Positions 44,144 to 53,343 of a DNA stretch of 64,000 nucleotides are shown here, piece after piece. The translations under genes and the position numbers were made by a program. Every line of letters begins with the position of its first letter. Position 1 is the first letter of the stretch. Under the pieces are notes generated by a model. The model made no database searches. It was not told where the DNA came from and was given only the letters and a program-made list of their open reading frames with translations. The stretch comes from Flavobacteriia bacterium (lineage in GTDB: Bacteria; Bacteroidota; Bacteroidia; Flavobacteriales_D; Crocinitomicaceae), in the NCBI GenBank assembly GCA_016183815.1, contig JACPDW010000007.1:186001-250000 (forward strand). The letters are read 5' to 3'.

Positions 44144-45522
44144 GAACTTGTTATATTTTAATTTTTATTTTGTTAAACAAAAGTTTTTTTGGACAAAAAA
44201 TACTTGATTTTGAAATGTTTAAAAATAGAGTATTGACCTATCATCCAATTGTAAAACAAGCTAAAAACAAAGTAGAAATTGGAGAAAATGAGTTGATGAA
44301 AGCCAAAGGAAATTTAGATCCTAAATTTGAAACAGAGCTATCAAACAAAGAATTTCAAGGAAAAGAATATTATCGATTATCAAACTCAGGTCTAAAGTTT
44401 CCCACTTGGCTTGGAATTGACTTTAAGGCGGGGTATGAGAATAATAATGGAGTATTTATTAACAATGAACACAGCACGCCTTCAAGCGGATTATGGTACG
44501 CAGGTGTTGAGTTTCCTCTCGGTGAAGGATTGTTATTTGATGAAAGACGTGTAGCAATTCAAACGGCTAAAGTCATAGAAAAAATGGCCATAAATGAAAA
44601 GGAGTTGATTTTAAACGACCTATTGTTAGATGCTTTTTCAAGTTATTGGACTTGGTATGAAAGTTATCAAAAATTAAAGATTACTGAAGAAGGACTTGAA
44701 TTTGCAAAAATTCGCTTTAATGGAGTGAGGGAAAACGCCTTATTAGGTGAAGTACCTTTTATTGACACAGTAGAAGCCAAAATTCAGTTAGACAGTAGAA
44801 AATTTGAGAAAACTCAAGCAGAGTTCGAATATCAAAATGCAACATCAATTTTAAATTTATATCTTTGGACTGAAAACAATCTACCCTTAGAATTGGAAGA
44901 CTCCACAATTCCTATTAAAACTATTCAAAAAGTGTACATTAAGGACAATTTAAAGCTTCGATTCAATGTTGAAAATAAAAACGATTTACCTTTAATCTTA
45001 AATTCACTTTATAAATTAGACCAATTAAAAATTGAGGAAAAATGGAAAAGAGAGCAACTAAAACCAGAATTAAACATTGCTTATAATCCTATTTCACAGC
45101 CAGTAGGAAACAATCCAATTCAAAACTTTTCGCCACAAAATTATAAGTTTGGTTTAACGGCCAGTATGCCTTTGTTTTTAAGAAAAGAAAGAGGAGCACT
45201 TTCTCAAACAAAATTAAAAGTTGAAAATGCAAAGCTAGATATTTCATTAAAAATGAACGAGATTCAACAAAAGGAAATACAAATTCGCAACGATTTATTT
45301 CGTTTTTATGAGCAAGTTGAGATTCAACAAACCCAAGTCATACAAGCAAAACTTTTAAGAGATTCAGAGCAAACACGTTTTGATTCAGGAGAAAGTTCAC
45401 TTTTTTTAGTGAATAGTCGAGAAATGACGTACTTACAATACAAAATAAAATTAGTAGAATTAGAATCTAAAATGAAAATCACTGAGGCGAAGTGGCTTTG
45501 GATTTATAGTGCTTTGGATTGA
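44140..45522 (+). CDS. TolC-family outer-membrane channel
   Basis: 460 residues with a signal peptide (YILIFILLNKSFFGQ). Two OEP-type repeats rich in helices (ENELMKAKGNLDPKFETEL near the start, QKEIQIRNDLFRFYEQVEI near the end) form the periplasmic tunnel and barrel. It completes a tripartite export system with the ABC and HlyD proteins. Last gene of the operon; followed by a hairpin terminator at 45775. Confidence 0.92.
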   Translation: MRTCYILIFILLNKSFFGQKILDFEMFKNRVLTYHPIVKQAKNKVEIGENELMKAKGNLDPKFETELSNKEFQGKEYYRLSNSGLKFPTWLGIDFKAGYENNNGVFINNEHSTPSSGLWYAGVEFPLGEGLLFDERRVAIQTAKVIEKMAINEKELILNDLLLDAFSSYWTWYESYQKLKITEEGLEFAKIRFNGVRENALLGEVPFIDTVEAKIQLDSRKFEKTQAEFEYQNATSILNLYLWTENNLPLELEDSTIPIKTIQKVYIKDNLKLRFNVENKNDLPLILNSLYKLDQLKIEEKWKREQLKPELNIAYNPISQPVGNNPIQNFSPQNYKFGLTASMPLFLRKERGALSQTKLKVENAKLDISLKMNEIQQKEIQIRNDLFRFYEQVEIQQTQVIQAKLLRDSEQTRFDSGESSLFLVNSREMTYLQYKIKLVELESKMKITEAKWLWIYSALD

Positions 45523-45774
45523 TTCAATTTTCTTTTTTAAATCATCTAATCAGACCTATCAGTAATCCATTTAACAAAGCTAAAGAACTAAATCTTAAAA
45601 ATGGAGAAAGTGCAAGTAATGAAAGGGATAAAAAAACGAAAACACTTCAACACACAGCCCGACAAACTAAGCAGACAATGATAAGAAAACTCAACATTGA
45701 CAAAATTACAGTACCAAGAAAGAAGTAAGGCCTGTAGGCAACATTTATCCGATTACTCGATAAAAGTTTAAAAA
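45523..45774. other. 3' spacer after the TolC gene
   Basis: About 250 bp before the terminator. One open frame from a TTG at 45519 (69 codons) is basic and low-complexity, has no recognised domain and starts inside the TolC stop region, so I do not call a gene. Nothing else is apparent. Confidence 0.5.
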
Positions 45775-45800
45775 AAAAGCAGTTCAATTGAACTGCTTTT
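45775..45800. terminator. Bidirectional hairpin terminator
   Basis: A perfect 26-nt palindrome: AAAAGCAGTTCAA followed by TTGAACTGCTTTT, with A-runs before and T-runs after on both strands. It lies between the TolC operon (+) and the lipoprotein gene (-), so it can end transcription from both sides. Confidence 0.85.
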
Positions 45801-45823
45801 CTTTATTATGAAAATTAAAGATT

Positions 45824-46627
45824 TTATTTTAAAGTAATGGTTTTTGTTTTTCCATTTCTTGTAACAACAGCTTGATTGTCACATTCTCCATCTCCAAAAT
45901 CAATAGTGCCAACTTTATCCTCAACAGTTTTAGAAATAACTCCTGCTTTTATCCATTTGCAAGCAACCTCTTTGATTAAGTTTTCAGTAATTAGTAAAGA
46001 ATAATTTTTGCCTTTTGCATTTACACCACTGGCACTTCCAGAAATTTCGTAAGTATCGTCGCCTCTAAAATCTGGTGTTTCAATTCCTGCTATTTGAACT
46101 CTATCTCTTTCTGAATTCCAAGTAATTGTTCCTCCATTATCCGCTTTGATGATTTCCCAATTGGCAACAATGTGATGACTTAGGTTTCCAACATTAGTAA
46201 CTGTTTTGCTGCCAATAATTTGATTGTCATTAACAAAATAATTGTCTGTAGTTTTAGTTTTCACAGACCCTTCTTCGAAATAGGATCCTTCATAAGTTAC
46301 TATCACTTTACCTCTTCTGTATTTCCCATCTTCACACAAGCAGTTTTCTGGACCAAAATCAATAATTATAGATTTTACAGCAGACAAAGAATCATAAGTA
46401 ATGTTCACACAACTAGAAGAATAACTAACGAAAGCCATCTTTCCAGCGGCAGCTTCATCGCTTATAGTTTCAACCTCTTCAGAAGTGTTTTCAGCCAATG
46501 AATTGTCGGCTGCAGAAGCAGTGTATTCTTCAATGTTTTCTTTGTCTTGTTTTTCTTTTTTACAAGAAAATACAACCAAGAGAATAAATATTAGACTCCA
46601 GATTTTCATTTTTTCATTTGTTTTCAT
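45824..46627 (-). CDS. Lipoprotein of unknown function
   Basis: 267 residues. The signal sequence ends in a lipobox LVVFSCKK (Cys22 from the first Met; a second Met at residue 7 is an alternative start). A Glu/Asp/Ser-rich linker precedes a beta-rich domain with paired cysteines (ENCLCEDGKYRRGK). A second beta region carries VQIAGIETPDFRGDDTYEI. The family is widespread in Bacteroidota but uncharacterised. Probably outer-membrane anchored. Confidence 0.8.
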   Translation of the reverse strand: MKTNEKMKIWSLIFILLVVFSCKKEKQDKENIEEYTASAADNSLAENTSEEVETISDEAAAGKMAFVSYSSSCVNITYDSLSAVKSIIIDFGPENCLCEDGKYRRGKVIVTYEGSYFEEGSVKTKTTDNYFVNDNQIIGSKTVTNVGNLSHHIVANWEIIKADNGGTITWNSERDRVQIAGIETPDFRGDDTYEISGSASGVNAKGKNYSLLITENLIKEVACKWIKAGVISKTVEDKVGTIDFGDGECDNQAVVTRNGKTKTITLK

Positions 46628-46751
46628 GACTTTTAAATTTAATAGTTAAACATTTGCTTTATAAACATAGATGAGGATAATTAAAAAAAAGTTGGGTATA
46701 AAATAAATTTTTTTTATTTTTACACTTATTTACTTTTTATTTTTAAAGAAA

Positions 46752-48509
46752 ATGAAGTTATTGAACGTAAGCACACTCTTTGTTTTGAGTATAATTTATC
46801 TATCCTCATGTAATGAAAAAATAAACAAAAAACTTTCTGAAAATGCAGGAGGAACATTTAGTATGTGTATTGCTGAAGCTCCTTCTTCCTTTGTTCCTAG
46901 GAATGTTACAGACGTTCATAGTCAGATGGTTTTGAACCAAGTTTTTGAAGGTTTAGTTACTTTTAATCCAGAAGACATGAAGGTTAGACCACAAATTGCT
47001 TCATCTTGGAAAGTGTCTCAAGATTTGCTAACATATACTTTTCAGATTAGAAAAGACATTTACTTTCACCCTTCAGACGAGTTTTCTTTAGAAGAGAGAA
47101 AATTAACACTCGATGATATCTTGTTTTCCTTTGAAAAAATAGCTCAAAAAGACGCAAAAGGAAATCCAAGTGCTGCATATACTTCTTTTTTTAAGGGCTT
47201 AATCAAAGGATTAGATGAATACCATGAAGGAAAACAAAAAAATATTTCTGGAATTCAAATGGATAAATCCAAAAACACTTTTTCAATCACTCTCACACAT
47301 GCTGACGGTAATTTTTTAAGCAAATTGTCTAACATCAATGCCAGCATTTGCTCGAAAAAAATGTGTTCATTAGGTAGAGAAGACAGAATGATTGGGACTG
47401 GTCCTTTTTGCTATAAAGGGATTGAAAATGGAATTATTCCAAAAATTGTACTAGTTAAAAATGAAGACTATTATCTCACAGACAAAAAAGGAGAAGCTTT
47501 ACCTTATTTAAATCAAGTTGTTTTTTATATTGAAAACAAAAAATTAAATGAATTAGAAATGTTTGAAAATGGTGAGATTGTTTTTATCTCTTCATTGCCA
47601 ACGAGCAGGATTTCTGCGATGTTAGAAGGGCGTTTAAAAGATTTTAATGGGGCTCCGCCGTTATTCATTTTAAGAAATAACCCCTTATTAGCCACGAATT
47701 ACTACTTTTTTAATATGAAAGACAAAAGATTTTCAAATAAAAAGGTAAGACAGGCCTTTAATTATGCCATTAATAAAAATAAAATTACACAAGATGTTTT
47801 AAAAGGTCAAGCTTATGAAGATGGGATATTTGGAATTGTTCCTCCATTATCTTCCTATTTCAGAAAATATGATTTTTCTGCCTTAAAAAATGCAGCTTAT
47901 CAATACAATCCTGTGTTGGCAAAAAAATTATTGGCTGAGGCAGGTTACCCTAATGGTAGTGGCTTTGGAACGGTTGATTTAAGGATTAATATTGGAGATT
48001 TAAATTCGTCTGTGGCAGAAGAAATTGCTAAACAAATTTATACTGAACTCGGAATTCAAGTGAATATTGACGCTTCTAGTTTTGATCAAAAGAATGAAGA
48101 CGCCAATTTTTTAAAAGGTGATTTGTTTAGAATTGCTTGGTTTGCAGATTATATCAGTCCAGAATCTTTTTTGACAAATTTTTATGGAAAAATAGTACCT
48201 TCTTCTTTAAACGAACCCTCAATGATTAATCAATCACGTTACCAAAATCCTACTTTTGATAATCTATTTGAAAAAGCAAAAAATGAAGAAAATTTTACAG
48301 AACAATTAATTTGGTACAACAAAGCAGAAATTGAACTAATGAAAGATCCCCCTTTTATTCCATTATGGTACAATGGTGATTTTCAAATAGTATATTCAAA
48401 AGTAAGGAATTTTCATGAAAATCCATTAAATTATATATATCTTAAAGAAGTATATTTAAAGGAATGGTCAAAGTCTGAATACGAAGAGTTTATGAAAAAG
48501 AATCAGTAG
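46752..48509 (+). CDS. Oligopeptide/nickel-type ABC substrate-binding lipoprotein
   Basis: 585 residues with lipobox YLSSCNEK (Cys20). The SBP_bac_5 domain covers most of the protein: DVHSQMVLNQVFEGLVTF near the start, KVRPQIASSW, YFHPSDEF, and the later KKVRQAFNYAINKN. It should bind oligopeptides for an ABC importer in the periplasm, but no Opp permease genes are next to it, so the partner genes must lie elsewhere. Confidence 0.9.
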   Translation: MKLLNVSTLFVLSIIYLSSCNEKINKKLSENAGGTFSMCIAEAPSSFVPRNVTDVHSQMVLNQVFEGLVTFNPEDMKVRPQIASSWKVSQDLLTYTFQIRKDIYFHPSDEFSLEERKLTLDDILFSFEKIAQKDAKGNPSAAYTSFFKGLIKGLDEYHEGKQKNISGIQMDKSKNTFSITLTHADGNFLSKLSNINASICSKKMCSLGREDRMIGTGPFCYKGIENGIIPKIVLVKNEDYYLTDKKGEALPYLNQVVFYIENKKLNELEMFENGEIVFISSLPTSRISAMLEGRLKDFNGAPPLFILRNNPLLATNYYFFNMKDKRFSNKKVRQAFNYAINKNKITQDVLKGQAYEDGIFGIVPPLSSYFRKYDFSALKNAAYQYNPVLAKKLLAEAGYPNGSGFGTVDLRINIGDLNSSVAEEIAKQIYTELGIQVNIDASSFDQKNEDANFLKGDLFRIAWFADYISPESFLTNFYGKIVPSSLNEPSMINQSRYQNPTFDNLFEKAKNEENFTEQLIWYNKAEIELMKDPPFIPLWYNGDFQIVYSKVRNFHENPLNYIYLKEVYLKEWSKSEYEEFMKKNQ

Positions 48510-48514
48510 TATAT

Positions 48515-49444
48515 TTATTTCCAATTCAACAGATTAAATTCTTTCTCTTTTAAATTAGCAAATTGACTCTTAAGAAAATTAATTAACTCATTCATCTCTG
48601 CTCTTTTTCTGTTTTTTGGCGAACTTAATGACAGTATTGTTCTTGCTGGATTAATAGTAGTTTTCTCAGAATAAAGATGTTTTAATCCTTTGTTTTGAAG
48701 CAAATAACTTTCCTTATAAAAATATGGAATCAAAGTATATCCTCCAAACATATTTACCATTTTTATTAACATTTCTAAATTTCCACCTTCGTAATTCCAT
48801 TCGCTTTGTTTTTCCTCACTTAATTGGCAAAAATTTATCATTTGAGTTCGCAGACAATTTCCAGCTGTTAATAACCAAGGTTGTAAAACTTCTAACTCGC
48901 TCACATGTAAATTGTCTTTGTTTGTTTCAGGATAATACAACATTATTTCTTCATTATATAAAGGCGTTATGTCCAAATCTTCAGAATAATAAGGCCCTGC
49001 CATAATCCCCATATCAATCTTTTTTTGTTGAAGAGCAACAAGTAAATCCTCTGACTTTAACTCAATTAATTCCCATTTTATTAAATGCTTAAACTTTGCT
49101 TTATTTGAAAATAAAGCTGGTACTAAATAAGCTGCAATAGTAGGAATAATACCTATTTTTATCTCATTTTTACTTACTCCATTTTTTCGATTTGCATATC
49201 TTTTTACCTCTTCTAAATCAGCTTTTAAGTCATATAAATAAGGCAAAATTTGTTTACCATCGTCACTCAATTCAATAGGGTTTGACTCTCTATCAAACAA
49301 AGCAAAACCTAAAGTTTCTTCAGCTTTTTTAATTTGCATGGATAGAGTGGGCTGCGTAACAAAACATTGTTTTGAGGCCTTTCCAAAACTTTTTTCTTCA
49401 GCTAATGCGATGATGTAACTAATCTGTTGAAAACTTAACTCCAT
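48515..49444 (-). CDS. oxyR: OxyR-like LysR hydrogen-peroxide sensor
   Basis: 309 residues. LysR winged helix (FGKASKQCFVTQPTLSMQIK) followed by a co-inducer domain containing the redox pair AGNCLRTQMINFCQL: Cys197 and Cys206, nine residues apart as in Escherichia coli OxyR (199/208). Peroxide would form the disulfide and switch on target genes. It is divergent from ahpC, its expected target, across 130 nt. Confidence 0.93.
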   Translation of the reverse strand: MELSFQQISYIIALAEEKSFGKASKQCFVTQPTLSMQIKKAEETLGFALFDRESNPIELSDDGKQILPYLYDLKADLEEVKRYANRKNGVSKNEIKIGIIPTIAAYLVPALFSNKAKFKHLIKWELIELKSEDLLVALQQKKIDMGIMAGPYYSEDLDITPLYNEEIMLYYPETNKDNLHVSELEVLQPWLLTAGNCLRTQMINFCQLSEEKQSEWNYEGGNLEMLIKMVNMFGGYTLIPYFYKESYLLQNKGLKHLYSEKTTINPARTILSLSSPKNRKRAEMNELINFLKSQFANLKEKEFNLLNWK

Positions 49445-49501
49445 AGATATTATTTATGAGAGTATAAATTTAATCAATAAACTTTTACTTAAACAAGCAT
49501 T

Positions 49502-49509
49502 TAATTTTG
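49502..49509 (+). promoter_or_regulatory. ahpC -7 box
   Basis: TAATTTTG at 49502-49509, 65 nt before the ahpC ATG. No TTG/TTTG box is found about 20 nt upstream, which fits a promoter that needs an activator such as OxyR. Confidence 0.45.
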
Positions 49510-49574
49510 TATTAAATTATTTCAATAACAAGATAAATTATTAAATTCATACAAAATTTTAAAAACATACAACA

Positions 49575-50207
49575 ATGTCAGTATTAGTAGGAAAAAAAGC
49601 ACCGAAATTTAAAGCGAGTGCAGTAATAAATGGAATGGAAATCGTAAAAGATTTTTCTCTTGATTCGTATATCGGAAAAAACCATGTTGTATTTTTCTTT
49701 TATCCAAAGGATTTTACTTTTGTATGTCCCTCAGAATTACTCGCTTTTCAAGCCAAATTATCAGAATTTGAATCTAGAGGGGTGAAATTAGTTGCTTGTT
49801 CAACAGACACTGAGGAAAGTCATTGGGCGTGGTTACAAACTCCTAAAAACAAAGGAGGAATTGAAGGGGTAAAATATCCGATAGTAGCCGACACTAGTAA
49901 AACCATCTCTGAGGCTTTTGGAGTTTTGGCAGGAGAATATGATTATGATGAAGAAGGAAATTGGGTGGCAAATGGACCAATGATTGCATATAGAGGACTG
50001 TTTTTAATCAATAAAGAAGGAATTGTGATGCATCAAACTGTTAATCACTTTCCATTAGGAAGAAATGTGGATGAGGTTTTAAGAATGGTAGATGCACTTC
50101 AGTTTAATGAAGAAAACGGTGAGGTTTGTCCTGCGAATTGGCAAAAAGGTGAGGAAGGCATGAAAGCAACATTTGATGGTGTAGCAGATTATCTATCAAA
50201 ACATTAA
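49575..50207 (+). CDS. ahpC: Peroxiredoxin AhpC (typical 2-Cys)
   Basis: 210 residues. Peroxidatic Cys51 in YPKDFTFVCPSEL and resolving Cys185 in GEVCPANWQKG. It reduces hydrogen peroxide and organic peroxides in the cytoplasm. The length and both motifs place it in the Prx1/AhpC group. Divergent from oxyR and followed by a strong terminator. No ahpF is adjacent, so the electron donor must be another disulfide reductase, for example thioredoxin. Confidence 0.96.
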   Translation: MSVLVGKKAPKFKASAVINGMEIVKDFSLDSYIGKNHVVFFFYPKDFTFVCPSELLAFQAKLSEFESRGVKLVACSTDTEESHWAWLQTPKNKGGIEGVKYPIVADTSKTISEAFGVLAGEYDYDEEGNWVANGPMIAYRGLFLINKEGIVMHQTVNHFPLGRNVDEVLRMVDALQFNEENGEVCPANWQKGEEGMKATFDGVADYLSKH

Positions 50208-50260
50208 TTAGAAAACAACAAGAACAACAAACATAACAATTAACAACAAGTTCAGTAAAC

Positions 50261-50293
50261 AAAAAAACCGAGAAAAATTTCTCGGTTTTTTTT
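50261..50293 (+). terminator. ahpC terminator
   Basis: CCGAGAAA (50268-50275), 2 nt, TTTCTCGG (50278-50285), flanked by an A-run and an 8-T run. A strong intrinsic terminator 60 nt after the ahpC stop. Confidence 0.85.
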
Positions 50294-50346
50294 ATTCTTT
50301 TTTTTTATAAAGAAAAAAATCGTAAGTTTGCTTAAAATATTTTAAA

Positions 50347-50703
50347 ATGAAAAAGCTATCATTATTAATTTTTGTTGCATTTTTTTGTTTCCTTTCTTAT
50401 TCTCAAAAAAATGCTCAAAAAAAACCTAAAGAACACTTTGAACATATGGCCAAACATTTAACTAAAGAGTTAAATTTGACTGGAAAACAAAGCAAAGAAT
50501 TACATGCCTTATTAAAAAAATCTTTTGATGAAGCAGACTTAGTTAGATCAAATCCAACTATTCCAAAAGAGGAAAAGAAACAAAAGTTGACTGATATTTA
50601 TTCTCAAAGAGAAAAAAATATTAAGTCTATTTTAAACGATGCTCAAAAAGTTAAATTCGTTCAAATTAAAGAAGAGAAGAAAAAAGCTCATAACAGCAAA
50701 TAA
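50347..50703 (+). CDS. Small CpxP/Spy-like periplasmic protein
   Basis: 118 residues. Signal peptide (KLSLLIFVAFFCFLSYSQ), then a basic, all-helical body with an LTxxQ-like motif (LTKELNLTGKQSKELH) and a second helix LTDIYSQREKNIKSIL. This is the layout of Spy/CpxP-type chaperone-like proteins. TAAGTTTG at 50323-50330 is a likely -7 box. Confidence 0.75.
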   Translation: MKKLSLLIFVAFFCFLSYSQKNAQKKPKEHFEHMAKHLTKELNLTGKQSKELHALLKKSFDEADLVRSNPTIPKEEKKQKLTDIYSQREKNIKSILNDAQKVKFVQIKEEKKKAHNSK

Positions 50704-50724
50704 GTTGTTTTTTACCTCTCTTAA

Positions 50725-52815
50725 GTGAATTTTAAATCATTTATTTATCTATTTTTTCCATTATTAAGTCTCTGTCAAGAAATGAAGGAACCATTTGCTG
50801 AAAAAATTCCTCATACCCTTCTTATACATGGTCATGAAAGGATTGACCCTTATTTTTGGATGAATCAAAGAGACAGCAAAAAGGTTCTAGACCTTATTGA
50901 AAAAGAAAATCAATATTCAGAACATTATTTTAATAAGTATAAATCATTAGAGGACAAATTATTAGAGGAGTTTGAACAAAGAATTAATCCAAACGAAGAA
51001 GAAGCACCTTTTAAAATTTATGGGCGAACTTTTCAATATAAATACATCGAAAAGCTAGATTATCCAATTTTGTATGAAATTTTATCTGATAAAAAGAAAA
51101 TAGAATTTTTTAATGAAAATAAAAGAGCTGAAAACCAGTCTTATTACGAAAATGGGTATTTAGAACTTTCCCCTAATCAAAAAATATTAGCTTTTTCAGA
51201 AGATTTTGTTGGGAGAAGAAAATACACCATTCGCTTTAGAGAGGAGAAAACAGGTAAATATTTAAATGACATTATTAACAACACAGATGGTTCGTTTGTT
51301 TGGGCGGCCGACAGTAAAACAATTTTTTATCTTAAAAAAGATACCATTTCTTTGCGTGAATATCAAGTGTTCAAACACATTCTTGGTACACCTTGTGATT
51401 CAGATATACTCTGTTATGAAGAAAAAGACGAAAAGTTTTCTTTGAGCATTTATAAAACCCATTCAAAAAAACACATTTTAATTCATTCTGAAAGTAGCAC
51501 AACAACAGAAATATTATATCTTTCATCAAATAATCCTAGTAGTGAATTTCAGATTCTATTAAAAAGAGAACAAGGTCATTTATACCAATTTGAAGAAAAC
51601 GATAATACTTTCTTTTTATTAAGTAATAAGTTGGCTGAAAACAATAAAATTTTAACTTTTTCATCACTTGATCAAGTCCAAAATGGGGTCGAACTCCTTG
51701 CACATAATCCTGAAAGACAAATAGAAAACATCACTTCAAATAAAGATTTTTTACTTTGTAAATATCGTCAAAATGCTTTAGATGGTTTTTTGATTTATGA
51801 ATATAAAATTCAACAATGGCATGAAGTTTTATTTGAAGAAGAGTTGTATTCAATAGATGAGGTTGAAGAATTTGATTACGAGTTGCCGTATTTTAGTTTT
51901 GCGTATCAATCAATGACTACACCGTATAAATATTTAAAATATCATGTTCAAGAAAAGCAACAGAGCGTTTATTTTGAAAACAAATTAATAGATCAGTCAT
52001 TTTCACCAAATAATTACATCAGTAAAAGAATAGAAATTCTTTCTTATGATGGAGAAAAAATCCCAGTTTCTTTGGTTTATTCAAAAAACACAAATCCTAA
52101 AGATGCACCTCTTTTATTATATGGCTACGGTTCGTATGGAGTGAGTCTCTCACCTGTTTTTAGTGCAACTAGACTAAGTTTACTTGATAGAGGCTTTATT
52201 TTTGCTTATGCACATGTACGTGGGGGTAAAGAGAAAAATGAAACCTGGTATCAAAATGGGAAATTATTAAAGAAAAAAAACACTTTTTCTGATTTTATCT
52301 CCTGTGCTGAATCACTGCCATTATTAGGGTTTGGAAATAAAGACAAGGTGTATGCAATGGGTGGTAGTGCTGGGGGATTATTAATGGGAGCTATTTGCAA
52401 TTTGTCCCCCTACCTTTGGAAAGGTGTGGTTGCACAAGTTCCATTTGTAGATGCCGTTACAACGATGTTAGACAAGACAATACCCTTAACAACAGGTGAA
52501 TACGAAGAGTGGGGAAATCCTGAAAATAAGGAACATTACTACTATATGTTATCTTATTCCCCTTATGACCAAGTTAAAAAAATGAATTATCCAGCATTGT
52601 ATATCACAACAGGATATCATGATTCACAAGTACAATATTGGGAACCATTAAAATGGGTTTCTAAACTTAGAGATTGTCGAACAAACAGGAATCCTTTATT
52701 GTTTGAATGTTCAATGGATGCAGGTCATGGTGGAGGAAGTGGACGAACAAACTCAAGGAAAGAAATAGCAAGAGAATTTGTCTTTTTGTTAAGTTTAGAA
52801 GGGGTAAAAAATTAA
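50725..52815 (+). CDS. S9 prolyl oligopeptidase-family peptidase (oligopeptidase B-like)
   Basis: 696 residues from a GTG start (21 nt after the previous stop) that supplies a signal peptide (SFIYLFFPLLSLCQE; the Cys could be a lipid site). An N-terminal beta-propeller (residues ~25-430) is followed by the hydrolase domain: Ser548 in AMGGSAGGLLMG, an Asp in TTGYHDSQVQ and His668 in DAGHGGGSGR. Such enzymes cleave short peptides after basic residues. If the GTG start is wrong, the next Met (residue 20) gives a cytoplasmic enzyme. Confidence 0.9.
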   Translation: MNFKSFIYLFFPLLSLCQEMKEPFAEKIPHTLLIHGHERIDPYFWMNQRDSKKVLDLIEKENQYSEHYFNKYKSLEDKLLEEFEQRINPNEEEAPFKIYGRTFQYKYIEKLDYPILYEILSDKKKIEFFNENKRAENQSYYENGYLELSPNQKILAFSEDFVGRRKYTIRFREEKTGKYLNDIINNTDGSFVWAADSKTIFYLKKDTISLREYQVFKHILGTPCDSDILCYEEKDEKFSLSIYKTHSKKHILIHSESSTTTEILYLSSNNPSSEFQILLKREQGHLYQFEENDNTFFLLSNKLAENNKILTFSSLDQVQNGVELLAHNPERQIENITSNKDFLLCKYRQNALDGFLIYEYKIQQWHEVLFEEELYSIDEVEEFDYELPYFSFAYQSMTTPYKYLKYHVQEKQQSVYFENKLIDQSFSPNNYISKRIEILSYDGEKIPVSLVYSKNTNPKDAPLLLYGYGSYGVSLSPVFSATRLSLLDRGFIFAYAHVRGGKEKNETWYQNGKLLKKKNTFSDFISCAESLPLLGFGNKDKVYAMGGSAGGLLMGAICNLSPYLWKGVVAQVPFVDAVTTMLDKTIPLTTGEYEEWGNPENKEHYYYMLSYSPYDQVKKMNYPALYITTGYHDSQVQYWEPLKWVSKLRDCRTNRNPLLFECSMDAGHGGGSGRTNSRKEIAREFVFLLSLEGVKN

Positions 52816-52828
52816 AAAGGATTTAACA

Positions 52829-53278
52829 ATGAAAACACTTGTTTTATTTACATTTCTTTTTTTGCTGAATCAATTTTATGGGCAACTAGACACATTAAAT
52901 CAAATAATAGATGGTTGGCATAAAGCTGCTTCAGATGCTCGTTTTAATGATTATTTTGATTTAATGTCTGAAAATTCAATCTTTATTGGAACCGCACCAA
53001 ATGAAAGGTGGAATAAAAAAGAATTCATGGAGTTTTCTAAACCTTATTTTGACAGAGGAAAAGCTTGGGATTTCAAAGCAAAAAACAGAACATGGAGCAT
53101 CTCGTCAGATGGAAAGGTGGCATGGTTTGACGAGGAGCTTGCTACTTGGATGGAATCTTGTAGAGGGAGCGGGGTGGTCGTGAAAGAAGGCGAACAATGG
53201 AAAATAGTATTTTACGACTTACATGTACAAATTGAAAATGACAAAATCAAAGAATTTATTCAATTAAGAAAAAAATAA
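52829..53278 (+). CDS. Secreted NTF2-like (SnoaL/DUF4440) protein
   Basis: 149 residues with a signal peptide (VLFTFLFLLNQFYGQ). The NTF2 cone fold is recognised from IIDGWHKAASDARFNDYFDL, SENSIFIGTAPNERWNKKEF and WFDEELATWMES. These domains bind small ligands or act as isomerases. The specific role is unknown. It is 13 nt after the peptidase and probably co-transcribed. Confidence 0.82.
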   Translation: MKTLVLFTFLFLLNQFYGQLDTLNQIIDGWHKAASDARFNDYFDLMSENSIFIGTAPNERWNKKEFMEFSKPYFDRGKAWDFKAKNRTWSISSDGKVAWFDEELATWMESCRGSGVVVKEGEQWKIVFYDLHVQIENDKIKEFIQLRKK

Positions 53279-53291
53279 GGTATTTGACTTA

Positions 53292-53322
53292 TTGTATATT
53301 GATTAATTTTTATTTACCTTTG
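53292..53322 (+). promoter_or_regulatory. Promoter of the MopE-like secreted protein gene
   Basis: TTG (53292-53294), 20 nt, TACCTTTG (53315-53322), matching the Bacteroidota -33/-7 pattern. The chosen ATG is 21 nt downstream, which supports 53344 over the in-frame codon at 53284, as the latter lies upstream of the box. Confidence 0.6.
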
Positions 53323-53343
53323 CTGAAATTTAAAAATTATTTT

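Noticed and set aside
45519-45728. Open frame of 69 codons after the TolC gene
   Set aside because: Starts with TTG inside the TolC stop region, low-complexity basic sequence, no domain and no promoter; treated as non-coding spacer.
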